Assembly (NCBI RefSeq): GCF_014651015.1 | Contig: NZ_BMWB01000004.1 | Span: forward strand, 248,001-312,000 | Direction: 5' to 3' | Source: Streptomyces xantholiticus | Lineage (GTDB): Bacteria; Actinomycetota; Actinomycetes; Streptomycetales; Streptomycetaceae | Length of the DNA stretch: 64,000 nucleotides | Part shown: in pieces, positions 27,601 to 36,178 of the stretch | Numbering within the stretch: the stretch's first letter is position 1 | Layout: each line of letters begins with the position of its first letter | Notes under the pieces: model-generated | The model's input: the letters and a program-made list of their open reading frames with translations, nothing else | Database searches by the model: none | Told to the model about the DNA's origin: nothing | Translations under genes and position numbers: made by a program

Positions 27601-28165
27601 GGCGCGCGCCCAGGATCGCGGCCTTGGTCTGGAGCAGGTCCTGCGTCGTCTCCACCAGCAGCGCGTCCGCGCCACCGGCGATCAGGCCCTCCGCGTTCTG
27701 CTGGAAGCCGTCCCTGAGCACCGTGTAGGGGGCGTGCCCGAGGGTCGGCAGCTTGGTGCCGGGACCCATCGAGCCGAGCACCCAGCGCTGCTCTCCGGTG
27801 GAGGCGGTGTACTCGTCGGCCACCTCGCGGGCGATCCGCGCGCCGGACTCGGAGAGCTCGTACACCCGCTCCGCGATGTCGTACTCGCCCATGGCGGAGT
27901 GGTTGGCGCCGAAGGTGTTCGTCTCCACGCAGTCGACGCCGACCTCGAGGTAGGCGGCATGCACGGAGCGGACGATGTCGGGGCGGGTGACGTTGAGCAC
28001 CTCGTTGCAGCCCTCGAGGTTCTGGAAGTCCTCGAGCGTCGGATCCTGCGCCTGGAGCATGGTGCCCATCGCGCCGTCTGCAACCACCACCCGGGTGGCG
28101 AGTGCTTCGCGCAGTGCGTCGATACGGGTCCGGCTGTCAGCGGAGGGGGTCGGCAACGAGGCCAT
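24656..28165 (-). CDS. metH: Cobalamin-dependent methionine synthase
   Basis: 1169 residues from the ATG at 28165 (MASLPTPSADSRTRIDALREAL); the longer frame upstream is rejected because an SD-like GGGAGC precedes this ATG. Homocysteine domain: VVADGAMGTMLQAQ, zinc Cys in GLNCSTGP and VGGCCGTTPEHL. Pterin-binding domain: AIGERTNANGSKKFREAM. Cobalamin domain: VRGDVHDIGKNLVDIIL (axial His in DVHDIG). C-terminal AdoMet activation domain: FSLGYGACPDLEDRAKIAEL and a conserved HHPEAKYFNAR end. It transfers methyl from methyl-THF to homocysteine. I saw no convincing B12 or SAM riboswitch in the 241 bp upstream. Confidence 0.98.
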   Translation of the reverse strand: MASLPTPSADSRTRIDALREALATRVVVADGAMGTMLQAQDPTLEDFQNLEGCNEVLNVTRPDIVRSVHAAYLEVGVDCVETNTFGANHSAMGEYDIAERVYELSESGARIAREVADEYTASTGEQRWVLGSMGPGTKLPTLGHAPYTVLRDGFQQNAEGLIAGGADALLVETTQDLLQTKAAILGARRAMEATGADLPLLCSLAFETTGTMLLGSEIGAALTALEPLGVDMIGLNCSTGPAEMSEHLRYLTRHSRIPLLCMPNAGLPVLTKDGAHFPLGPEGLADAQEQFVTDYGLSLVGGCCGTTPEHLRQLVERVRGTQPSARNPRPEPGAASLYQTVPFRQDTAYMAIGERTNANGSKKFREAMLAGRWDDCVEMARDQIREGAHMLDLCVDYVGRDGVADMEELAGRFATASTLPIVLDSTEVDVIRAGLEKLGGRAVINSVNYEDGDGPESRFAKVTRLAKEHGAALIALTIDEEGQARTAEHKVAIAERIIEDLTGNWGIHESDILMDTLTFTICTGQEESRKDGLNTIEAIRELKRRHPDVQTTLGLSNISFGLNPAARILLNSVFLDECVKAGLDSAIVHASKILPIARFDEEQVTTALDLIYDRRSEGYDPLQKLMQLFEGATTTSLKAGKAEELAALPLDERLQRRIIDGEKNGLEKDLDEALTERAALDIVNDTLLEGMKVVGELFGSGQMQLPFVLQSAEVMKLAVAHLEPHMEKSDAEGKGTIVLATVRGDVHDIGKNLVDIILSNNGYNVVNLGIKQPVSAILDAAREHRADVIGMSGLLVKSTVIMKENLEELNQRKMAADYPVILGGAALTRAYVEQDLHELYEGEVRYARDAFEGLRLMDALIGVKRGVPGAALPELKQRRVRATTTVVEERPEEGAARSDVATDNPVPTPPFWGTRVAKGIPLKDYASWLDEGALFKGQWGLKQSRAGDGPSYEELVETEGRPRLRGLLDRLQTDNLLEAAVVHGYFPCVSKGDDLIILGEDGSERTRFTFPRQRRGRRLCLADFFRAEESGETDVVGLQVVTVGSRIGEETAKLFEANAYREYLELHGLSVQLAEALAEYWHARVRAELGFAGEDPAAVEDMFALKYRGARFSLGYGACPDLEDRAKIAELLEPERIGVKLSEEFQLHPEQSTDAIVIHHPEAKYFNAR

Positions 28166-28365
28166 GGATGCAGCTCCCTGGGATGCGACGGCTGTCGGCT
28201 TTGCGTCTTCCGGTGGAAGGCGCACCCAGCCAGAGTAGCCGGGCGGGCCGCCGACGCGTGGAGGTGTCCCACGGGGCGGACGGCGGCATGTCTCCGCCGT
28301 TTTCCGCAGGCCTTCAGCGCGAGATACTCGGTCCGCTATGACCGAGGTCGGCATCGACCGATAGT

Positions 28366-28382
28366 GTTCAGCATTGTCGAAC
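28366..28382. promoter_or_regulatory. GylR-like operator upstream of gylR
   Basis: GTTCAGCATTGTCGAAC: inverted GTTC/GAAC arms around nine bases. It matches 15 of 17 positions of the site upstream of glpF. It lies 24 bp before the gylR start codon, which fits autoregulation. Confidence 0.7.
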
Positions 28383-28406
28383 CGTGTTTGCAGAAGGGCC
28401 GATCCG

Positions 28407-29171
28407 ATGGCGAAGAACATCCAGTCACTTGAGCGGGCGGCCGCGATGCTGCGACTGCTCGCGGGCGGCGAACGCCGGCTGGGCCTGTCGGACATCGCCT
28501 CGTCGCTCGCCCTGGCCAAGGGTACGGCCCACGGCATCCTGCGGACCCTGCAGGCGGAGGGATTCGTCGAACAGGACGCCGCCTCCGGCCGCTACCAGCT
28601 GGGCGCCGAGCTGCTGCGGCTCGGCAACAGCTACCTGGACGTGCACGAGCTGCGGGCCCGCGCCCTGGTCTGGACGGACGACCTGGCCCGCTCCAGCGGG
28701 GAGAGCGTCCACCTCGGCGTACTGCACCAGCACGGTGTGCTGATCGTGCACCACGTCTTCCGGCCCGACGACAGCCGGCAGGTGCTCGAGGTGGGGGCCA
28801 TGCAGCCGCTGCACTCCACCGCCCTCGGCAAGGTCCTCTCCGCCTTCGACCCGGTGGCACACACGGAAGCGCTGGAGGTCGACCGCAAGGCGTTCACCCC
28901 GCGGACCGTCACGGACATAGATGCCTTCGAGTCGGTACTCGACCACGCCCGGGCGCGCGGCTGGGCCGCCGATGTCGAGGAGACCTGGGAGGGCGTCGCC
29001 GCCGTCGCCGCGCCCATCCACGACCGCCGGCGGATGCCCGTGGGCGCCGTCGCCATCACGGGCGCCGTGGAGCGGGTCTGTGACGACGGGGAGCTCCGTT
29101 CCGAGCTGGTCGCGGCGGTGCGGGACTGCGCCCGCGCCGTTTCGAGGGATCTGGGCGCCGGGCGGTTCTGA
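28407..29171 (+). CDS. gylR: IclR-family glycerol operon regulator GylR
   Basis: 254 residues from the ATG at 28407, the length I recall for S. coelicolor GylR. N-terminal winged HTH (ERAAAMLRLLAGGERRLGLSDIASSLALAKGTAHGILRTLQAEGFVE). C-terminal IclR effector domain (SGESVHLGVLHQHGVLIVHHVFRPDD, MQPLHSTALGKVL, WAADVEETWEGVAAVAAPIHD). GylR represses the glpF-glpK-glpD operon immediately downstream; glycerol or glycerol 3-phosphate relieves it. A 17-bp inverted repeat lies before this gene and again before glpF. The order gylR-glpF-glpK-glpD is the classic Streptomyces gyl regulon. Confidence 0.96.
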   Translation: MAKNIQSLERAAAMLRLLAGGERRLGLSDIASSLALAKGTAHGILRTLQAEGFVEQDAASGRYQLGAELLRLGNSYLDVHELRARALVWTDDLARSSGESVHLGVLHQHGVLIVHHVFRPDDSRQVLEVGAMQPLHSTALGKVLSAFDPVAHTEALEVDRKAFTPRTVTDIDAFESVLDHARARGWAADVEETWEGVAAVAAPIHDRRRMPVGAVAITGAVERVCDDGELRSELVAAVRDCARAVSRDLGAGRF

Positions 29172-29261
29172 CCGGCCCGGCACACCGTCGGGTAACGATC
29201 CGGTTTTGGGCCGTACAACCCTTGACGTCGTGTTTACCGGGGGGCAAAACTGCCGTTCACC

Positions 29262-29278
29262 GGTCGGCATTGTCGAAC
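29262..29278. promoter_or_regulatory. GylR-like operator upstream of glpF
   Basis: GGTCGGCATTGTCGAAC, 15/17 identical to the gylR upstream site, sharing the 12-mer GCATTGTCGAAC. It lies 124 bp upstream of the glpF start; a TTGACG hexamer at 29222-29227 may belong to a -35 element. Confidence 0.7.
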
Positions 29279-29402
29279 ACCTAACGGCAATACGCGCTAG
29301 AGTGTGACAACGCCAGGCCGGAAACGCCCTCACTGAGGGCGCGGACCACCGGAGGGACCCGGGGTTCGCCTTCCCCCTGGACGAAGGACAAAGGAGTCGC
29401 GG

Positions 29403-30194
29403 GTGTCCAACTCCGACATCTTCATCGGCGAGATCATCGGTACCGCCGTTCTCATCCTGCTCGGTGGCGGCGTTGTCGCTGCCGTCGTACTCAAGCGCTC
29501 AAAGGCGCAGAACGCCGGCTGGCTGGCCATCACCTTCGGGTGGGGCTTCGCGGTCATGACCGCGGTCTACATGACGGGCACCCTGTCCGGCGCCCACCTC
29601 AACCCGGCCGTAACGCTCGGCATCGCGATCAAGGACAACGACTGGGGCAACGTCCCGGTCTACATCGCAGGCCAGCTGCTCGGCGCCATGATCGGTGCGG
29701 CCCTGGTCTGGATCGCCTACTACGGACAGTTCCACGCGCACCTCACCGACCCCGAGATCGTGGGCGACCCGGCCGAGAAGGCCATCGAGGGTCCGCACGA
29801 CGGAGGCGCGGCCAATGCGGGTCCCGTCCTCGGTGTCTTCTCCACCGGCCCGGAGATCCGCAACGTCTGGCAGAACCTCGCGACCGAGATCATCGGCACG
29901 GTCGTGCTGGTCCTGGCAGTGCTCACCCAGGGCCTCAACGAAAGCGGCAAGGGCCTCGGCCCGCTCGGCGCACTGATCGTCGCCTTCGTCGTCGTCGGTA
30001 TCGGTCTCTCGCTCGGCGGCCCCACCGGCTACGCCATCAACCCCGCCCGCGACCTGGGCCCGCGCATCGTGCACGCCCTGCTCCCGCTGCCGAACAAGGG
30101 CGGCTCCGACTGGAGCTACGCCTGGATCCCCGTCGCCGGTCCGCTGATCGGTGCGGCTGTCGGAGCGGGTATCTACAACATCGCGTTCGCCTGA
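29403..30194 (+). CDS. glpF: Glycerol uptake facilitator GlpF
   Basis: 263 residues from the GTG at 29403 with AAAGGAG just upstream. An aquaglyceroporin of the MIP family: two NPA boxes, HLNPAVTLG and [10 protein letters not shown], the second followed by the Arg of the selectivity filter. Six membrane helices are readable. A Gly/Asp-rich loop in the middle (PTGYAINP and the [15 protein letters not shown] region) differs from E. coli GlpF. First structural gene of the glycerol operon, 52 bp before glpK. The membrane channel lets glycerol diffuse in for phosphorylation by GlpK. Confidence 0.97.
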   Translation: MSNSDIFIGEIIGTAVLILLGGGVVAAVVLKRSKAQNAGWLAITFGWGFAVMTAVYMTGTLSGAHLNPAVTLGIAIKDNDWGNVPVYIAGQLLGAMIGAALVWIAYYGQFHAHLTDPEIVGDPAEKAIEGPHDGGAANAGPVLGVFSTGPEIRNVWQNLATEIIGTVVLVLAVLTQGLNESGKGLGPLGALIVAFVVVGIGLSLGGPTGYAINPARDLGPRIVHALLPLPNKGGSDWSYAWIPVAGPLIGAAVGAGIYNIAFA

Positions 30195-30246
30195 GCCGTA
30201 CCAGCAGCACGAGCCGTACACCAAGAGACCTGAGCAGGAGCAGACC

Positions 30247-31773
30247 GTGACCGACGCACACACCACCGGGCCGTTCATCGCGGCCATCGACCAGGGCACC
30301 ACCTCCAGCCGCTGCATCGTCTTCGACACGGACGGCCGGATCGTCGCCGTCGACCAGAAGGAGCACGAGCAGATCTTCCCGAAGCCGGGCTGGGTGGAGC
30401 ACGACGCCGCCGAGATCTGGACCAACGTCCAGGAAGTCGTGGCGGGCGCCATCGACAAGGCCGGCATCACCGCCGCCGACGTCAAGGCGATCGGCATCAC
30501 CAACCAGCGCGAGACGACGCTGCTGTGGGACAAGAACACCGGCGAGCCGGTCCACAACGCCATCGTCTGGCAGGACACCCGCACCGACGCCCTCTGCAAG
30601 GACCTCGGGCGCAACGTCGGCCAGGACCGCTTCCGCCGCGAGACCGGCCTTCCGCTGGCCTCGTACTTCGCCGGACCGAAGGCCCGCTGGCTGCTCGACA
30701 ACGTCGAGGGGCTGCGCGAGCGCGCCGAGCGCGGCGAGATCCTCTTCGGCACCATGGACTCCTGGGTCATCTGGAACCTGACCGGCGGAGTCGACGGCGG
30801 CGTGCACGTCACCGACGTCACCAACGCCTCCCGCACCATGCTGATGAACCTGCACACCATGGAGTGGGACGACAAGATCCTGCAGTCCATGGAGGTCCCG
30901 GCGGCCATCCTCCCGGAGATCCGTTCCTCCGCCGAGGTCTACGGCCTCGCCAAGGGCGGCGTCCTGGACGGCGTCCCGGTCGCCTCCGCGCTGGGCGACC
31001 AGCAGGCGGCCCTGTTCGGCCAGACCTGTTTCTCGAAGGGCGAGGCCAAGTCCACCTACGGCACCGGCACCTTCATGCTGATGAACACCGGTGACGAGCC
31101 TGTCAACTCCTACAACGGCCTGCTGACCACCGTCGGCTACCGCATCGGCGACCAGAAGGCGGTGTACGCCCTCGAGGGCTCCATCGCCGTCACCGGTTCG
31201 CTAGTGCAGTGGATGCGCGACCAGATGGGCCTGATCAACTCCGCCGCCGAGATCGAGACCCTTGCCTCCTCCGTGGAGGACAACGGCGGCGCCTACTTCG
31301 TGCCGGCCTTCTCCGGTCTGTTCGCCCCGTACTGGCGCTCCGACGCCCGCGGTGTGATCGCCGGCCTGACCCGGTACGTCACCAAGGCGCACATCGCGCG
31401 CGCCGTTCTCGAGGCCACCGCCTGGCAGACCCGTGAGATCACCGACGCCATGACGAAGGACTCCGGCGTCGAGCTCACCGCGCTCAAGGTCGACGGCGGC
31501 ATGACCTCCAACAACCTGCTGATGCAGACCCTCTCGGACTTCCTGGACGCCCCTGTGGTGCGCCCGATGGTCGCCGAGACGACCTGCCTCGGCGCTGCCT
31601 ACGCCGCCGGCCTGGCCGTCGGCTTCTGGCCGGACACCGACGCGCTGCGCGCCAACTGGCGCAGGGCCGCCGAGTGGACCCCCCGCATGGACGCTGACAA
31701 GCGTGAGCGCGAGTACAAGAGCTGGCTCAAGGCCGTGGAGCGGACCATGGGCTGGCTCGACGAGGAAAACTGA
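30247..31773 (+). CDS. glpK: Glycerol kinase GlpK
   Basis: 508 residues from the GTG at 30247, with AGGAG upstream. FGGY family: [18 protein letters not shown] at the N-terminus, glycerol site [16 protein letters not shown] and [13 protein letters not shown]. The C-terminal ATPase domain has [24 protein letters not shown] and [15 protein letters not shown]. It phosphorylates glycerol to glycerol 3-phosphate, trapping it in the cell. Twelve bases separate it from glpD. Confidence 0.98.
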   Translation: MTDAHTTGPFIAAIDQGTTSSRCIVFDTDGRIVAVDQKEHEQIFPKPGWVEHDAAEIWTNVQEVVAGAIDKAGITAADVKAIGITNQRETTLLWDKNTGEPVHNAIVWQDTRTDALCKDLGRNVGQDRFRRETGLPLASYFAGPKARWLLDNVEGLRERAERGEILFGTMDSWVIWNLTGGVDGGVHVTDVTNASRTMLMNLHTMEWDDKILQSMEVPAAILPEIRSSAEVYGLAKGGVLDGVPVASALGDQQAALFGQTCFSKGEAKSTYGTGTFMLMNTGDEPVNSYNGLLTTVGYRIGDQKAVYALEGSIAVTGSLVQWMRDQMGLINSAAEIETLASSVEDNGGAYFVPAFSGLFAPYWRSDARGVIAGLTRYVTKAHIARAVLEATAWQTREITDAMTKDSGVELTALKVDGGMTSNNLLMQTLSDFLDAPVVRPMVAETTCLGAAYAAGLAVGFWPDTDALRANWRRAAEWTPRMDADKREREYKSWLKAVERTMGWLDEEN

Positions 31774-31785
31774 CGAGGAGCAAGA

Positions 31786-33411
31786 ATGACCACCCTGCAG
31801 AGCGTCCCCTCCCCTGGGACGCACCCGGCCTCCGGCTCGGCTGTGTCTTCTCTCAAAGCAGCAAGCCGCGCCGAAACTCGGGAGCAGCTCTCCAAGGCGA
31901 CGTACGACCTCCTGGTGATCGGCGGCGGCATCCTGGGCATCTCCACCGCCTGGCATGCGGCGCAGTCCGGGCTGCGGGTGGCCCTGGTGGACGCCGGCGA
32001 CTTCGCCGGCGCCACCTCCTCCGCCTCGTCCAAGCTGCTGCACGGCGGACTGCGCTACCTGCAGACCGGTGCGGTGAAGCTGGTGGCGGAGAACCACTTC
32101 GAGCGGCGCGCGGTCTCCCGCCAGGTGGCCCCCCACCTGTCCAACCCGCTCACCTTCTACCTGCCCGTCTACAAGGGCGGTCCGCACGGTGCGGCCAAGC
32201 TCGGCGCGGGCGTCTTCGCCTACTCGGCGCTCTCCGCCTTCGGTGACGGCGTCGGCCACGTCATATCGGCAGCGAAGGCACAGCGGGACGTGCCGGAGCT
32301 GCGCACAGAGAACCTCAAGGCGGTCGCCGTCTACGGCGACGACCAGATGAACGACTCCCGAATGGCGCTGATGACGGTCCGCGCGGCCGCCGAGGCGGGT
32401 GCCACGGTCCTCAACCACGCCGAGGTCACCGGGTTGCGGTTCATCAAGGGCCGGGTCACCGGCGCCGAGCTCAAGGACCGCACCGACGGCACCGAGTTCG
32501 GCGTCACCGCCCGCCTCGTACTGAACGCCACCGGACCGTGGGTCGACCACCTGCGCCGGATGGAGGACCCGGACGCGGCCCCCTCCATCCGCCTCTCCAA
32601 GGGCGCGCACCTGGTGCTCAAGCGCACCTCGCCGTGGCGGGCGGCGCTCGCGACGCCGATCGACAAGTACCGCATCACGTTCGCCCTGCCGTGGGAGGAC
32701 ATGCTGCTGCTCGGTACGACCGACGAGGAGTACGAGGGCGACCCGGCGGACGTCGCGGTCAACGACAAGGACGTCACGCAGATCCTGGACGAGGCCGCGT
32801 TCTCGATCCGCGACCAGCAGCTCTCACGCGATCTGATCACGTACTCGTTCGCCGGTCTGCGGGTGCTGCCCGGCGGCCCCGGCGACACCTCGAAGGCCAA
32901 GCGCGAGACGGTCGTCACCGAGGGGCGCGGTGGGATGCTGTCGGTGGCCGGCGGCAAGTGGACCACCTTCCGCCACATCGGCCGTACGGTGATGAACAAG
33001 CTGGCGACCCTGCCGGGCCGCCCGCTCGCCGAGGACATGGAGCCGATCGAGCACCTGCCGAAGAAGCTGCCGCTTCCCGGCATCGCCAACCCGAACGCGG
33101 TCGCGCACCGGCTGCTCGTCGACGGCGGCACGCCCGGCCCGCGGATTGCCGCCGACACGGCCCGGCACCTCGCCACCCACTACGGCTCGCTGTCGTTCGA
33201 CATCGCCCGCCTGGCGAACGAGGACCCGGCGCTGGCCGAGCGCATCCACCCGGACGCGCCGGAGATCTGGGCGCAGGTGGTCTACGCCCGCGACAACGAG
33301 TGGGCCGAGACGGCGGACGACGTGCTGCGCCGCCGTACGACGCTGACGATCCGGGGGCTCGCGACGGACGAGATCCGCAGCCGTGTGGAGGACGTGCTGA
33401 GGTCGCGGTGA
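31786..33411 (+). CDS. glpD: Glycerol-3-phosphate dehydrogenase GlpD
   Basis: 541 residues. FAD-binding GxGxxG-type motif DLLVIGGGILGISTAWHAAQSGLRVALVD, then SSASSKLLHGGLRYLQ, the FAD/G3P signature of the family. RLVLNATGPWVDHL and TFRHIGRTVMNKL lie in the substrate domain; the C-terminal DAO_C helical domain is present (RHLATHYGSLSFDIARLANEDP). The first ~35 residues before the FAD motif are low-complexity. It oxidises glycerol 3-phosphate to dihydroxyacetone phosphate at the membrane, passing electrons to quinone. Last gene of the operon; a strong terminator follows 20 bp after. Confidence 0.97.
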   Translation: MTTLQSVPSPGTHPASGSAVSSLKAASRAETREQLSKATYDLLVIGGGILGISTAWHAAQSGLRVALVDAGDFAGATSSASSKLLHGGLRYLQTGAVKLVAENHFERRAVSRQVAPHLSNPLTFYLPVYKGGPHGAAKLGAGVFAYSALSAFGDGVGHVISAAKAQRDVPELRTENLKAVAVYGDDQMNDSRMALMTVRAAAEAGATVLNHAEVTGLRFIKGRVTGAELKDRTDGTEFGVTARLVLNATGPWVDHLRRMEDPDAAPSIRLSKGAHLVLKRTSPWRAALATPIDKYRITFALPWEDMLLLGTTDEEYEGDPADVAVNDKDVTQILDEAAFSIRDQQLSRDLITYSFAGLRVLPGGPGDTSKAKRETVVTEGRGGMLSVAGGKWTTFRHIGRTVMNKLATLPGRPLAEDMEPIEHLPKKLPLPGIANPNAVAHRLLVDGGTPGPRIAADTARHLATHYGSLSFDIARLANEDPALAERIHPDAPEIWAQVVYARDNEWAETADDVLRRRTTLTIRGLATDEIRSRVEDVLRSR

Positions 33412-33432
33412 CGGCGTGACCTGATCGACGCT

Positions 33433-33465
33433 GTGAGGGCGGCTCCCCCCGGGGGCCGCCCTCAC
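33433..33465 (+). terminator. Terminator of the glycerol operon
   Basis: An 11-bp perfect stem GTGAGGGCGGC / GCCGCCCTCAC with an 11-nt C/G loop, 21 bp after glpD. Confidence 0.85.
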
Positions 33466-33717
33466 GGCCGTGCGGGGGCGACGTCGGGTCGTGACGGAAC
33501 TCGACGCGCTGGGCGTGCGATTGGCGCGTCGCGAGGCGCTGACGCCTGCGGCGGACTCCTGCCGGCCCCGGCGCTGGGCCTTCCCGCGCACGGCGCCGTG
33601 GGCGCCTCCTCCCTGCGGTTCGCCGGTTCACCCGGCCGTGCACGGGGGCTGCGGCTGCAGACGGGGAAAGCCGTAAGGTTGGGACGTACGAAAGGGAACT
33701 TCGGAAGGAGGCACTGG

Positions 33718-34734
33718 GTGATCGAGCTCGAGGGAATGCCCGAGCTGATCGACCCGGTCATGGTGGCCGCGTTCGAGGGCTGGAACGACGCCGGCGACGC
33801 CGCCTCCACCGCGGTCGCTCACCTGGACCGGGAATGGAAGGGCGAGGTGTTCGCGGCGCTCGACGCCGAGGACTACTACGACTTCCAGGTCAACCGGCCC
33901 ACGGTGTGGCTGGACGGCGGGGTACGGAAGATCACCTGGCCGACCACCCGGCTCTCGGTGGTCCGCGTCGGCGGCGACAAGCCCCGCGACCTCGTCCTGG
34001 TCCGCGGTATCGAACCGTCCATGCGCTGGCGTTCGTTCTGCAACGAGATCCTGGGCTTCGCCCATGAACTGGGTGTGGAGATGGTGGTGATCCTGGGCGC
34101 GCTGCTCGGCGACACCCCGCACACCCGTCCGGTGCCCGTCAGCGGGATCACGTCCGACCCGGACCTGGCGAGAACGATGGACCTCGAGGAGACCCGGTAC
34201 GAGGGGCCGACCGGCATCGTCGGCATCCTCCAGGAGGCGTGCACCCATGCCGGCGTGCCTGCGGTGAGCCTGTGGGCGGCGGTGCCGCACTACGTGTCGC
34301 AACCGCCCAACCCCAAGGCGACGCTCGCCCTGCTCAACCGGCTGGAGGACCTCATCGGCCTCCGTATCCCGCTGGGCGAACTGGCTGAGGACGCACGGGC
34401 ATGGCAACTCGGCGTCGACCAACTGGCCGCGGAGGACAGCGAGGTCGCCGAGTACGTCCAGACGCTGGAGGAGGCGCGCGACACCGCGGAGCTGCCGGAG
34501 GCCTCCGGTGAGGCCATCGCCCGCGAATTCGAGCGGTATCTGCGCCGACGCGACGGCGGAGGGCCGGGCGGTCACGCGACGGAAGGCGGCGACGGCAGTT
34601 CCTATCTGCGCGACCCGTCCGGGGGCCGCACCAAGCCGCCGATGCCGCCACGACCGGAGCCGGAGGCCCGCCCCGACGGCGAGGGCGACGGAGAGGGCGA
34701 CGGAGACAGTGACACCGGCGGCCCGAAGGGCTAG
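33718..34734 (+). CDS. PAC2-family protein (proteasome assembly chaperone 2 fold)
   Basis: 338 residues from the GTG at 33718, with GGAAGGAGG a few bases upstream; the 306-bp gap from glpD holds the terminator and this promoter. The PAC2 domain spans about residues 1-260: PVMVAAFEGWNDAGDAASTAVAHL, DYYDFQVNRPTV and ALLGDTPHTRPVPVSG. A C-terminal ~75-residue tail is disordered and acidic (GEGDGEGDGDSDTG). PAC2 in eukaryotes builds the 20S alpha ring, but bacterial PAC2 proteins form trimers and their role is unknown. Conserved beside metH and mshC in actinobacteria. Confidence 0.9.
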   Translation: MIELEGMPELIDPVMVAAFEGWNDAGDAASTAVAHLDREWKGEVFAALDAEDYYDFQVNRPTVWLDGGVRKITWPTTRLSVVRVGGDKPRDLVLVRGIEPSMRWRSFCNEILGFAHELGVEMVVILGALLGDTPHTRPVPVSGITSDPDLARTMDLEETRYEGPTGIVGILQEACTHAGVPAVSLWAAVPHYVSQPPNPKATLALLNRLEDLIGLRIPLGELAEDARAWQLGVDQLAAEDSEVAEYVQTLEEARDTAELPEASGEAIAREFERYLRRRDGGGPGGHATEGGDGSSYLRDPSGGRTKPPMPPRPEPEARPDGEGDGEGDGDSDTGGPKG

Positions 34735-34752
34735 CCCGAGGACTGAACACAC

Positions 34753-34784
34753 GATGGGGTGGTGCCGGCCGGCACCACCCCATC
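34753..34784. terminator. Perfect 32-bp palindromic terminator
   Basis: GATGGGGTGGTGCCGG is followed directly by its exact complement, a 16-bp uninterrupted palindrome between two convergent genes. It serves both directions. Confidence 0.85.
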
Positions 34785-34820
34785 GGTCGTCAGCAGCGCA
34801 TCCGCTGCCGGTAGTTGCTC

Positions 34821-36050
34821 CTAGAGCGCCACTCCGAGCAGCGCGTCGACCGCGCGGGACACGAGCCCCGGTGCGCCCTCGTCCGAGCCGCCTGCCGACT
34901 GCTGGAGCGCGGCCCAGCGGTCGACCGCCGCGAGTGCCGACGGCGCGTCGAGGTCGTCGGCGAGGGCCTCGCGGATCTCCTCGAGCAGAGCGTCGGCGGA
35001 CGGCCCGTCGGGCCGGGACACGGCCGCGCGCCAGCGCCCGAGGCGCTCCACCGCGTCCCTCAGAACGTCGTCGGTCCACTCCCAGTCGGCCCGGTAGTGG
35101 TGCGACAGCAGCGCGAGCCGTATCGCGGCGGGGTCCACGCCGTCGCGGCGCAGCTTGGAGACGAAGACGAGGTTGCCCTTGGACTTGGACATCTTCTCGC
35201 CGTCGAGGGCGACCATGCCCGCGTGAACATAGGCCTTGGCGAAGGGGTGTTCGCCGGTGATGGCCTGGGCGTGCGAGGCGCCCATCTCGTGGTGCGGGAA
35301 GGCGAGGTCGGAGCCGCCGCCCTGGACGTCGAAGCCCATGCCGAGGTGGTCGAGCGCGATGGCGACGCACTCGATGTGCCAGCCGGGCCGGCCGCGGCCG
35401 AGCGAAGCGCCGTCCCAGCTCGGCTCGCCCTCGCGAGCGGCCATCCACAGCATCGGGTCGAGCGGGTTCTTCTTGCCGGGGCGCTCGGGGTCGCCGCCCC
35501 GTTCGGCGGACAGCAGCCGCATCGCCTCCGCATCGAGCCGGGACACCTCGCCGAAGTGCGGGTCTGACTCGACGGAGAAATAGACGTCGCCCTCCAGCTC
35601 GTACGCGGCGCCGGCGTCACGGAGCCGCTCCACCAGTGGGACGATGCCGGGTATCGCCTCGACCGCGCCGATGTAGTGGCGCGGCGGCAGCATCCGCAGT
35701 GCGGTCATGTCCTCGCGGAACAGGGCGGTCTCGCGCTCGGCGAGCTCGGTCCAGTCGTGCCCGTCGCGGATCGCCCGCTCGAGCAGTGGGTCGTCCACGT
35801 CCGTGACGTTCTGGACGTAGTGAACCTGCCGCTTGGTGTCGAGCCACACGCGCTGGACGAGGTCGAACGCGTTGTAGGTCGCCGCGTGACCCATGTGGGT
35901 CGCGTCGTACGGTGTGATGCCGCAGACGTAGATACGGGCGACGGGACCGGGGTCGAGGGTCACCAGACCGTCGGTCGCGGTGTCGTGGATCCGGAGGTCG
36001 CGGCCCTTGCCGGGCAGGGCGGGGACCTCAGAAGCGGGCCAGGCATGCAT
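34821..36050 (-). CDS. mshC: Cysteine:GlcN-Ins ligase MshC (mycothiol biosynthesis)
   Basis: 409 residues. It belongs to the class I tRNA-synthetase fold related to CysRS. ATP site motif [12 protein letters not shown] (HIGH variant) and KMSKSKGN. Zinc-binding Cys in [11 protein letters not shown] and [28 protein letters not shown] is the CysRS/MshC signature. It is shorter than CysRS and has the SSPDEALP-like C-terminus typical of MshC, without the anticodon-binding domain. It joins cysteine to glucosaminyl-inositol, the third step of mycothiol synthesis. Convergent with the PAC2 gene. Mycothiol is used by the MscR dehydrogenase encoded at 52.7 kb. Confidence 0.95.
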   Translation of the reverse strand: MHAWPASEVPALPGKGRDLRIHDTATDGLVTLDPGPVARIYVCGITPYDATHMGHAATYNAFDLVQRVWLDTKRQVHYVQNVTDVDDPLLERAIRDGHDWTELAERETALFREDMTALRMLPPRHYIGAVEAIPGIVPLVERLRDAGAAYELEGDVYFSVESDPHFGEVSRLDAEAMRLLSAERGGDPERPGKKNPLDPMLWMAAREGEPSWDGASLGRGRPGWHIECVAIALDHLGMGFDVQGGGSDLAFPHHEMGASHAQAITGEHPFAKAYVHAGMVALDGEKMSKSKGNLVFVSKLRRDGVDPAAIRLALLSHHYRADWEWTDDVLRDAVERLGRWRAAVSRPDGPSADALLEEIREALADDLDAPSALAAVDRWAALQQSAGGSDEGAPGLVSRAVDALLGVAL

Positions 36051-36178
36051 GCCATGAGCCTAACCGGACGCCGCTTCCGCATACGAACCGGATCAGTACT
36101 CATGGCCGGTTGGGCACTCTTGCGCTCCGGCCCTCGATGTGCCGCCCGGCGCCCGGGCCCTGATCCACGGGAGGGGGT

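Noticed and set aside
28166..28406. B12 or SAM riboswitch upstream of metH
   Set aside because: I could not find the conserved B12-box or SAM core in these 241 bases by eye; a covariance-model search would settle it.
24452..28432. 1326-codon plus-strand frame opposite metH
   Set aside because: Antisense shadow of metH; no start signal and no domain content.
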